Positions 1-6,188 of a DNA stretch of 8,302 bases are shown here, piece by piece. A model generated the notes under the pieces. That model was not told the origin of the DNA and did not search any database. It was given only the letters and a program-made list of their open reading frames with translations. Each line of letters opens with the position of its first letter. Positions within the stretch are counted from its first letter, which is position 1. The position numbers and the translations under genes were made by a program. The stretch spans positions 1 through 8,302 of the forward strand of contig JAJRWM010000125.1 of the NCBI GenBank assembly GCA_024276815.1, given 5' to 3'. This stretch comes from a bacterium. GTDB taxonomy: Bacteria; JACRDZ01; JAJRWM01.

Positions 1-25
1 GCGATACGTTGACTGGTCTTTATTG

Positions 26-47
26 AAAAACCTCCATCAGGTTTTTT
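26..47 (-). terminator. Intrinsic terminator overlapping the stop codon
   Basis: Arms AAAAACCT (26-33) and AGGTTTTT (39-46) are perfect 8-base complements around a 5-base loop, with a T-run on either strand. Read on the minus strand, the hairpin contains the TGA of the secreted protein gene (39-37) and ends in TTTTT. Because A and T tracts flank both sides it should act in both directions, which would fit a convergent gene beyond the left edge. The stem has only three GC pairs. Confidence 0.7.
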
Positions 48-1308
48 GCTTGTATTTTCTGGCGGCGGGAAACAGGATGTTATTCAGGATCAAACGATAC
101 CCGGGCGATGATTTATGCAGAGCCAAATCGGTTGGCTCCTCGCCAACCAGATGGCTGTAATCTTCAGGGTCGTGTCCCCCGACAAAAGTAAAAGTCCCCT
201 TGCCCTTATTACCATGGATATATTTTGCCCGGGTGTCCCCTTTTACCGTGGCCAGAATCGTAACCTCATCCTTGATAACCGAACGGCGAAAAGAAGTGGT
301 CTGGCCAAAAAAACCTTTTATGGACCGGACATGACTTTGAGTTAACATCGTGGGAACCGGATCATATTTGGCCGAGAAATCAAACAAAACATAATCTTCC
401 TTGCCGGAAGACTCGGGGTTTTTATACTCGCTGATGTCAATATTGGAAAATTCGTAAACATAAGCGCTGGTCTCCAGCGTGAAACCGGTAAAAGCGAAGG
501 AACGATCAAAGTCTAATCGGGAGCGGTAGTTCGGCTCAATCGGCGTACCGTCAATTTCCGGAGCGATTATGTCAACTCCCAAAGCGGCCAGGGCAATATC
601 CAGAGAATCCACGGCGGAGCACATGGCAAACAGAAAACCGCCATCCTGAACATAGTTCAGGATCCTTTCCGCTACCGCCCCCTTATGAGCGGCGACTGAA
701 GGGAAACCTGCTTCAGCGGCGGCTTTACGAAAACGCAAAACCCGTTTCTGATACCACGACGCGTTACGAAACGCCCGGTAAAACTTGCCATACTGACCGG
801 TAAAATCCTCATGATGTAAATGCAACCAGTCATATTCTGATAATTTACCACTCAAAACCTCTTTGTCCCAAAGCCTGGTAAAAGGGATATCCGCATAAGT
901 CATGACTAAAACGACGGCGTCGTCCCAGGGATCAACCTCAGGCGGAGCGTAAACCGCTATTCGGGGAGCCTTTTCCAGCAAGACACTCTCCATGTTGTTG
1001 TTAGCGATTACTTCCCTGATCCGCAAAACCTCCGAACCATTGATTCTAACCAGGCTGACTCCCATCAAGCTCCCTTTACGGGCCACTTCATCATGATAAT
1101 CGAGCATAAAAGAGCCGCCCCTGAAATTCAGTAACCACTCGACATCAAGGCCCTGCTGTAAAGCGTAATAGGTCAGACCATAGGCCTTTAAATGATCTGT
1201 CTGCTTTCCGTCCATGTATATCAGCATTTTATCCGCCGCCCGGACCGGCGCTGACCAGCAGGTTAAAATAACTATGACGCTGAGAATTAGTAAAATTGTT
1301 TTCTTCAT
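37..1308 (-). CDS. Secreted protein of the family mislabelled 'asparagine synthetase B'
   Basis: A 423-residue exported protein of unknown function. The signal peptide has KK at residues 2-3, a hydrophobic core 5-17, and probable cleavage after VRA (22-24). The mature part starts with KMLIYMDGKQTDHLKAYGLT (27-46), followed by the conserved-looking blocks WLLNFRGGSF (58-67), DWLHLHHEDFTGQYGKFY (160-177), GGFLFAMCSAVDSLDIALAA (223-242) and FVGGHDPEDYSHLVGEEPTD (375-394). From memory, homologues in Bacteroidota-like and related phyla carry the name asparagine synthetase B. However, there is no N-terminal Cys amidotransferase domain and no SGGxDS pyrophosphatase motif, and the protein is exported. 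The FAMCS turn (C230) within a beta-strand/helix context resembles a class I glutamine-amidotransferase-like or ThuA-like fold, which is inference only. No ribosome-binding site precedes the ATG. It is the last gene before a terminator and is separated from the operon by 226 bases. Confidence 0.78.
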   Translation of the reverse strand: MKKTILLILSVIVILTCWSAPVRAADKMLIYMDGKQTDHLKAYGLTYYALQQGLDVEWLLNFRGGSFMLDYHDEVARKGSLMGVSLVRINGSEVLRIREVIANNNMESVLLEKAPRIAVYAPPEVDPWDDAVVLVMTYADIPFTRLWDKEVLSGKLSEYDWLHLHHEDFTGQYGKFYRAFRNASWYQKRVLRFRKAAAEAGFPSVAAHKGAVAERILNYVQDGGFLFAMCSAVDSLDIALAALGVDIIAPEIDGTPIEPNYRSRLDFDRSFAFTGFTLETSAYVYEFSNIDISEYKNPESSGKEDYVLFDFSAKYDPVPTMLTQSHVRSIKGFFGQTTSFRRSVIKDEVTILATVKGDTRAKYIHGNKGKGTFTFVGGHDPEDYSHLVGEEPTDLALHKSSPGYRLILNNILFPAARKYKQKT

Positions 1309-1319
1309 ATTAATTCACA

Positions 1320-1348
1320 TTTGTAAGGCAGAATAAAAACCCTGGCAA
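1320..1348 (-). promoter_or_regulatory. Sigma-70-like promoter for the secreted protein gene
   Basis: On the minus strand, TTGCCA (1348-1343; five of six matches to TTGACA) and TACAAA (1325-1320; four of six to TATAAT) are separated by exactly 17 bases. Only 11 bases separate the -10 box from the ATG at 1308, so a transcript starting here would be leaderless or nearly so. This would explain the lack of a Shine-Dalgarno sequence before that ATG. The -35 lies within the 3' arm of the terminator hairpin. Matches of this quality can occur by chance in AT-rich DNA. Confidence 0.35.
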
Positions 1349-1368
1349 CCCCTTTTCACGTAGCCGGG
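1335..1368 (-). terminator. Probable intrinsic terminator after the DnaC-like gene
   Basis: Read on the minus strand, arms CCCGGC (1368-1363) and GCC-a-GGG (1346-1340) form a GC-rich 6-pair stem with one bulged A and a 16-base loop, directly followed by TTTTTATT. It lies about 170 bases beyond the DnaC-like stop codon. The loop is long and the stem short, so strength is uncertain. An alternative pairing between GTGAAA (plus strand 1375-1380) and TTTCAC (1354-1359) would enclose and exclude the 5' arm of this stem, which would permit attenuation. Confidence 0.5.
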
Positions 1369-1410
1369 AATTGGGTGAAACATCATGCTTCTTTCCGGCG
1401 CCTTCCCCTA

Positions 1411-1457
1411 TGCCGTGCGAGCAGTTAAAGCACTAAAACTTTAACTGGCCTACGGCA
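1411..1457. repeat. Imperfect hairpin in intergenic region
   Basis: A two-part inverted repeat. The inner arms AGTTAAAG (1423-1430) and CTTTAACT (1439-1446) are a perfect 8-base match around an 8-base loop. The outer arms TGCCGT (1411-1416) and ACGGCA (1452-1457) are a perfect 6-base match, separated from the inner stem by an internal loop of 6 and 5 bases. There is no T-run on the minus-strand side, so it does not look like a terminator for the upstream operon. On the plus-strand side only CTTTT follows. It could be a structured leader RNA element, a protein-binding palindrome or one copy of a dispersed REP-like repeat. Confidence 0.55.
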
Positions 1458-1534
1458 CTTTTAACCTCACTAAGTGGGCAATACCGGAATTGAAAGTACC
1501 AACGGCAAATATCCTCAGCCCACCGATCTCCTCG

Positions 1535-2302
1535 TTAGTAGCCTGCCTGCTTCAGCTCACGATAATCATCACCCTCAACGGAAATAAACTTGCACATCTC
1601 GACCAGACGGGAGCGCAGCCGGAAACCAATGCGGTCCCCCAGGGACTGCTCCTTGTTTGACTCACCAGCGCTAGCCCGTTTGCCGTAATTTTTGCTAACT
1701 TTGTTTTTGTTTACCGGGGATGGCCGGTCGAAATAGTTCGAGGTGAAAATCGTTATTTTATCCTCATTATAACGCTGGTTTATCACATACATTAACATGT
1801 CCTGAACCCAATCCGACATTTTTTGCGAACCCAACTCGTCCAGCACCAGGACTTCTTTATTGAGCACCGGGTGCAATACCGCCTGCTCTGAAATATTCGA
1901 TTTATCACTATAAGTATTCTGAATCGCTTTTAACAGATCCCGAAAATCGTAAAACAAACAGGGAACGCCTTTTTCTTTCAATAAATACTTGATAATACCA
2001 ACCGAAAGATGAGTTTTGCCAACTCCGCAGGGACCGATAAAAAAAAGGCCGGACTTTATTTTCGCCGGATATTTTTTAGCGAAACCCCGGGCGGTTCCAA
2101 GCGCTGCTTTCAGCGACTGGTTTAAGGGTTCATAATTATCAAGATCGCACCTTTGATAATGCTTGGGAATACGAGCTTCATCATATAAAATATCTTTTAC
2201 CTGTTTTTTAAAGCAGGTACAGCGCATTACTTCTTCCAGGTCAGCCCTTTTAGTGAGTAACCAGCCGGTACCGTTACATTTTTCACATTTTTCAGACCCC
2301 AT
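1535..2302 (-). CDS. DnaC/IstB-like AAA+ ATPase with N-terminal zinc finger (probable helicase loader)
   Basis: A 255-residue cytoplasmic ATPase of the DnaC/DnaI helicase-loader family, expected to place the DnaB helicase on DNA during replication initiation or restart. An N-terminal C4 zinc-binding site is formed by C6, C9, C28 and C30 (CEKCNGTGW and CTC), followed by the linker DEARIPKHYQRC typical of this branch. The AAA+ core has Walker A GPCGVGKTH (90-98), Walker B VLVLDELG (151-158), sensor 1 TSN (187-189), and the C-terminal DRIGFRLRSRLVEMC (223-237) with the arginine finger. Residues 191-221 form a polar, Lys/Ser/Asn-rich variable insert. The start is set at ATG 2302, because GAGG lies 5 bases upstream. 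A TTG one codon earlier would leave only 2 bases of spacing. IstB of IS21 is the alternative identity, but no IstA transposase is adjacent, and the partner gene upstream favours a chromosomal loader. Confidence 0.88.
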   Translation of the reverse strand: MGSEKCEKCNGTGWLLTKRADLEEVMRCTCFKKQVKDILYDEARIPKHYQRCDLDNYEPLNQSLKAALGTARGFAKKYPAKIKSGLFFIGPCGVGKTHLSVGIIKYLLKEKGVPCLFYDFRDLLKAIQNTYSDKSNISEQAVLHPVLNKEVLVLDELGSQKMSDWVQDMLMYVINQRYNEDKITIFTSNYFDRPSPVNKNKVSKNYGKRASAGESNKEQSLGDRIGFRLRSRLVEMCKFISVEGDDYRELKQAGY

Positions 2303-2307
2303 CAAAA

Positions 2308-2311
2308 CCTC
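2308..2311 (-). promoter_or_regulatory. Ribosome-binding site of the DnaC-like gene
   Basis: GAGG overlaps the stop codon of the preceding gene (ATGAGG) and sits 5 bases before ATG 2302. It decides the start in favour of ATG over the adjacent TTG at 2305 and allows terminating ribosomes to re-initiate directly. Confidence 0.6.
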
Positions 2312-2984
2312 ATAACTTCAAACTGAATAAATTTAATTTATCAAAACCAAGCAGGTCCTGCAATTCTTCATCCAAAGAAGCGTCAATGGTCTCCCGGTAA
2401 GCTTTGGGCGTCATATTAGGCTTCATACTTTTCAGTTCAGATTCCAGCTTCGCTCTCGCCTCATCAATTATACCTGATTCAAGAGCTTCCCGTATCATAA
2501 TCCAGCCGTCGTTAAATACTTTCTCCACCTGATTGTTTATGGTAAAAGTGTCAAGATTCACGCCTGGCCGGATATCATTTTTTATTTTAACAAGCGCTTC
2601 CAGCATACGTCCATAAAATTCCACGTACTGGCCCGGTAAATCCCGTTTCCGCCTTAAATGTCCGGCAATCTTATCTAACTGTTCCGCGATAAACGCGTTA
2701 TTCTCACTGGCACCGCTGACAACCGTTCGCCGGGACGCCGCCCCTTTGCGGTTTTGTTTGTGCCAGAGCCAAAGCCTTTGTATCTCCGAGTCGCATTGAT
2801 AAATATTAACTTTAAAAAGCGGAATTTTACATTTACTAAAGGCCATCTCAATACCTTTTTCAATAACCTCAAAGGGAATGCCGTCGCTAAGCCATTGATC
2901 GACAACCATCCACTCTTTCGGCGAAAACATCAGGCCGCGCTTGCGTTTACTGAAAAAAAGCCGCTCAATCTCAGGGCGTGACAT
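2310..2984 (-). CDS. Conserved small protein paired with DnaC-like loader (DnaD-like, function unproven)
   Basis: A 224-residue soluble, mostly helical protein without signal or membrane segment. The N-terminal part (1-75) has the pattern FSPKEWMVVDQWLSDGIPFE (20-39), then a helix and the phrase KVNIYQCDSEIQRLW (58-72). From memory this matches an unnamed family ('..SP.DW.LI..W...GIPL..VL.GI..' and 'YC.PEI...W') found directly upstream of zinc-finger DnaC-like ATPases in several phyla. A polar linker (about 78-95) leads to a second helical region (96-224). The arrangement of a small helical protein followed by a DnaC/DnaI-type ATPase parallels the DnaD or DnaB loader partners of Firmicutes, so a role in replicative helicase loading or primosome assembly is inferred. 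It starts inside the TPR gene with a 14-base overlap and ends 7 bases before the preferred loader ATG. Function is not shown by the sequence itself. Confidence 0.72.
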   Translation of the reverse strand: MSRPEIERLFFSKRKRGLMFSPKEWMVVDQWLSDGIPFEVIEKGIEMAFSKCKIPLFKVNIYQCDSEIQRLWLWHKQNRKGAASRRTVVSGASENNAFIAEQLDKIAGHLRRKRDLPGQYVEFYGRMLEALVKIKNDIRPGVNLDTFTINNQVEKVFNDGWIMIREALESGIIDEARAKLESELKSMKPNMTPKAYRETIDASLDEELQDLLGFDKLNLFSLKL

Positions 2985-5286
2985 TTGTTTTTATACTCTT
3001 GAGTTTTTCCCGCGCTTCGTTAACGTAGATGCTGTCGGGATATTTAACGATTAAATCCTCGTAGGTTTTTATGGCCTTGGCGTCGTCATGCGGATTTTCC
3101 TCGTAAAGCGCGGCCAGGTTAAACAATACCTTAGGTAGATACACGCTGTCGGGATATTTATCAATTATCAATTTGTAGGTACTCGCAGCCTTCTCCATTC
3201 GCCCCAGCTTGCGATACAAACCGCCAATACGAAGCCAGACCGATTCAGCGTTTTTGGCCTCCGGCTCTTTTTGTAAAAACTGGTGGTAAATATCAAGCGC
3301 ACCCTGATAATCACGCGTTTCCTCTTTTTCCAGAGCCGAGATGATTAAATCCAGATATTTATTAGGCGTATGCTGAAGGAATCTTACCAACGCCAGAGCG
3401 TCATTGGCTGCCTTCGCCTGCGGGTACTTCTCCGCCAGAGACTGCAATATCTTGCGGGATTCTTCCTTTTTATCTAAAAAAAGTTTTACCCGGGCCGAGA
3501 GATAAAGCAACTCAAAGTAATTATCGCCCGGCTTAAAGCTTTGCAATAACGGAGAGATCACCGAATCAGCCTTCCGGTAGTCTTTGAGATAATAATAACA
3601 GCGCGCGATTCCGAGTTGCGCTATTTCCTTTTTACGGGAATTGGGGGTTATCTCGACAACAAAGCTGAAATCATTGACCGCCTCCAGGTATTTCGCTATC
3701 CTGAAATATAGCTGCCCCCTCTGTAATACCGCGTCATCAGTGAGATTATCACGATTGGGACGTTCAATGATTTTTGTCAAAATACTCAACGATTTATTGT
3801 AATCGCCAACGTTTTCGTAGGCCTTGGCGGCGTCCAGCATCTGGGGATAGACTATTTTATAATTATCACGCTCAGGTAATTCGTCATACAGTTTTACAGC
3901 TTCCTGATAGTAACTCCGAGCGGATAATTTCCTGGCCAGTCGATAGATAACCGGCTCTTTTACCTTGCTTTTGTTTACCGCCTTTAAGAACTGCCGCAGG
4001 GCGGATATTGGCTGACTCTGCTTGATAAAAATATCGCCCAGGAGAATATTAGCCTCTATACGATTGGGATTATTTCGTAAATTACTTTCAATGGCCTCAA
4101 TGATCTTCGCCATCGATTCACCATCATTAATCGCGTTGTCAATAGCCTCAATGACAATATATCGCTTTTGCGGAACCCGATCCAGATAATCAAAATACTC
4201 ACCCATGGCGCTCCGCAGATCCCCAAGAACCTCATAGGTGTGGGCAAGCTCCATGGTGTAGAGAACAGGATTATTTAACTCTTTACGGGCCTGTTGATAT
4301 ATTTTTACTACTTCTTCTAAAAAACCGGCCTCTCCAAGAACCTGAGCTACCTGGTCGTAATAGCGCAAGTTCCTGGGATTAGCGCGAATAATCCGACGCC
4401 AGACGGCAATCGCCTGATCGGGCTGCCGGTTCTCAAAGTAAAGACGTCCCAATTGAAGATAAAAACCGGTATTTTTAAGTTTTATTTTAGAATACTCGGC
4501 AATCGCCTGATCGTATTTTTTCTGATAATGATAATATTTCATGAGGGTTTTATGAATATCGTCATTGGCTGGCTCTTTTAACGACCTGGACTTAAGCTCG
4601 GCAATTTTGCTCTCCAAGGTTCCGGTATGGTGATATATATTGATTAATTTATCTTCAATGCTGTATTTAACAGTCGGGAACCGGCTTAACATTTCCTCAT
4701 AAATTGACAAAGCTTTGTCATATTGCTCAAGGCTGGTATATAAATCGGCTAACTGTTCATAATTGCTCATGATCCTCGGATTATCCTTGATCTCAACCTC
4801 CAGCAGCTTAAGGGCCTTGTCTTTTTGGTCTACCTGCCGGTAAAGCTTTATCAGCCTTGACCTTGCCGAACTCTTGTAGGCCCGGGGATTCTCTTCCAGA
4901 AGTTTTTCCAGTTCTTTAATCGCCAGCTTCGCCTCACCCGTCAGATCAAGACTTTCAGCCATTTTATAGTGAGCGTATTCCCGCTCTAATGGAGAAGCGC
5001 TCTTGCTGGCGTATATTTCCCAGTACTTGTCATAGGCGTTGCGGTAACTGCGGTTGTTGAAGTAATCATCGGCCCGCTTCAGCCTGATTACATTGTTGTC
5101 CCTGGGAACCGAGAAAGCGTTTCGAGGCGGAACAAGACACGATAACACGAAAATAATCGTCAGGAAGATCAACAAAAAAAAGTCGCTGGCTCGCTTCTCA
5201 GCCTTAGACCCGCTGATTAAACAATGATGTTTCACCGAACCAGACACGCAGTTTAACGATTGGTCAGAATTACTGAAAGCAGGCAT
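2971..5286 (-). CDS. Large exported TPR-repeat protein
   Basis: A 771-residue protein made almost wholly of tetratricopeptide-type helical pairs from about residue 65 to the end, probably fifteen or more units. A hydrophobic segment at 36-52, preceded by basic residues (KAEKR), acts as a signal or anchor, so the repeats probably sit in the periplasm. VLSC (47-50) is a poor lipobox and AFS|VP (57-60) a possible signal peptidase I site, so the anchoring mode is undecided. The last 130 residues (e.g. KYPDSVYLPKVLFNLAALYE, 710-729) resemble the BamD/YbgF type of periplasmic TPR. The ATG shares one base with the deacetylase stop (TAATG), with GGAG about 11 bases upstream. This supports the long N-terminus, though GTG codons at residues 14 and 18 are alternatives. 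It is likely a scaffold for envelope or polysaccharide assembly, inferred from its architecture and the ligase two genes upstream. No enzymatic motif is seen. Confidence 0.85.
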   Translation of the reverse strand: MPAFSNSDQSLNCVSGSVKHHCLISGSKAEKRASDFFLLIFLTIIFVLSCLVPPRNAFSVPRDNNVIRLKRADDYFNNRSYRNAYDKYWEIYASKSASPLEREYAHYKMAESLDLTGEAKLAIKELEKLLEENPRAYKSSARSRLIKLYRQVDQKDKALKLLEVEIKDNPRIMSNYEQLADLYTSLEQYDKALSIYEEMLSRFPTVKYSIEDKLINIYHHTGTLESKIAELKSRSLKEPANDDIHKTLMKYYHYQKKYDQAIAEYSKIKLKNTGFYLQLGRLYFENRQPDQAIAVWRRIIRANPRNLRYYDQVAQVLGEAGFLEEVVKIYQQARKELNNPVLYTMELAHTYEVLGDLRSAMGEYFDYLDRVPQKRYIVIEAIDNAINDGESMAKIIEAIESNLRNNPNRIEANILLGDIFIKQSQPISALRQFLKAVNKSKVKEPVIYRLARKLSARSYYQEAVKLYDELPERDNYKIVYPQMLDAAKAYENVGDYNKSLSILTKIIERPNRDNLTDDAVLQRGQLYFRIAKYLEAVNDFSFVVEITPNSRKKEIAQLGIARCYYYLKDYRKADSVISPLLQSFKPGDNYFELLYLSARVKLFLDKKEESRKILQSLAEKYPQAKAANDALALVRFLQHTPNKYLDLIISALEKEETRDYQGALDIYHQFLQKEPEAKNAESVWLRIGGLYRKLGRMEKAASTYKLIIDKYPDSVYLPKVLFNLAALYEENPHDDAKAIKTYEDLIVKYPDSIYVNEAREKLKSIKTNVTP

Positions 5287-6188
5287 TAGCCGTAAATCTC
5301 CATCATGGTCACAGCCGTATTGTAATGAATCTGCACGGTATCCTCAGGGTTATGAGCGTAACCGCCCGCCAAAACGATTACCAGGGGCGCGCCAATCTTT
5401 CTGACGGCGCCAATAATCAGCCGGTCACGTTTCAACATGCCCTCCTGCGTTAAACACAGCCCTCCCAACTGGTCATCACAATACGTGTCAGCCCCGGCGA
5501 CATAAACAACCAGTTCCGGATAAAAACTGATGAGTTCGTCAGGAATCGTTTTTTCCAGCATTTCCAGGTATAAATCATCGCCGGCAAAATCAGGCAGCCC
5601 GATATCTTTATCGCTTCTCTCCTTGATGGGGAAATTGTTTTCCTGGTGGATTGAAAAGGGGAAAACATCCCGATTATCCTTAAAAATATGGGCCGTACCG
5701 TTACCCTGGTGCAGATCACAATCGATAACCATCGCTGATTTAATGAGACCGCTCTGAAACGACTTCTTTATGCCAACCGCGATATCGTTGATATAACAAA
5801 ACCCCTGCGCCATATCCGCGTAGGCGTGATGAAAGCCACCGCCGATGTTCATGACCGCGGTCTTCTCTTCGACCGCTATTTCACAAGCTCGTATTGTTCC
5901 GCCGGCCATTAAAATATAACTGTCACGGATCTCGGCCGTCAGGGGCAACTCTGAAGGCGTTGTGCGGCTGGTCAGCTTCAGGTTCAGAAAGTCATCCAGA
6001 TAGGCCTCGGTATGAACTAATTTTAAATCGCTATTACTCGCTGACTTCGGGACATGAAAACGCTTTATAGCTTTCTTGCTCTCTTTGGTCAGACGTTCAT
6101 AAATACCATCGTATTTACCAATCTGAAAAACATGACCCTTGAAATCGGCGTGATATTTTGGCGAATAGATGAACTGTGATTTACTCAT
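5286..6188 (-). CDS. Histone deacetylase superfamily zinc hydrolase
   Basis: A 300-residue cytoplasmic protein (no signal peptide or membrane segment) of the arginase/deacetylase fold. These zinc enzymes remove acetyl groups from acetyl-lysine, acetylpolyamines or related amides. All catalytic elements are present: the His-His dyad in GGGFHHAYAD (H120, H121), the zinc ligands of VIDCDLHQGNGT (D156, H160, with D158 also conserved), the third zinc ligand in VAGADTY (D234), and the transition-state Tyr in LAGGYAHN (Y277). The sequence style (DxDxHQGNGT, then D..LGGL.LT..G...RD at 238-255) looks like the class IV/HDAC11-like bacterial branch, also labelled AcuC-like. Its ATG overlaps the ligase stop in an ATGA junction, and a purine-rich GAGAG lies about 6 bases upstream. 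Its substrate is unknown. Neither the AcuC (acetyl-CoA synthetase) partner nor a polyamine gene is adjacent. Confidence 0.92.
   Translation of the reverse strand: MSKSQFIYSPKYHADFKGHVFQIGKYDGIYERLTKESKKAIKRFHVPKSASNSDLKLVHTEAYLDDFLNLKLTSRTTPSELPLTAEIRDSYILMAGGTIRACEIAVEEKTAVMNIGGGFHHAYADMAQGFCYINDIAVGIKKSFQSGLIKSAMVIDCDLHQGNGTAHIFKDNRDVFPFSIHQENNFPIKERSDKDIGLPDFAGDDLYLEMLEKTIPDELISFYPELVVYVAGADTYCDDQLGGLCLTQEGMLKRDRLIIGAVRKIGAPLVIVLAGGYAHNPEDTVQIHYNTAVTMMEIYG

Noticed and set aside
115-345. Plus-strand open frames, including those near 115-345, 2754-2981, 5530-5757, 6169-6363 and 7930-8184
   Set aside because: All lie opposite well-supported minus-strand genes and encode no recognisable domain. 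They are antisense shadows.
37-1308. True asparagine synthetase
   Set aside because: It has an export signal, no N-terminal catalytic Cys, no SGGxDS motif and a different overall pattern.
1411-1457. tRNA-like or terminator reading of the intergenic hairpin
   Set aside because: The loop is 8 bases, no T-arm or acceptor stem is present, and there is no T-run on the transcribed strand.
1340-1534. Known riboswitch class (TPP, cobalamin, SAM, cyclic-di-GMP)
   Set aside because: I compared the leader by eye with the conserved core motifs of these classes and found no match. Only generic stems are supported.
1535-2302. IS21-type IstB transposition helper
   Set aside because: The ATPase core is shared, but there is no istA neighbour and no terminal inverted repeats. 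The zinc finger, the linked partner gene and the operon position fit a chromosomal helicase loader better.
2303-2305. TTG start for the DnaC-like gene, one codon upstream
   Set aside because: The GAGG site would be only 2 bases from TTG, against 5 bases from the ATG at 2302.
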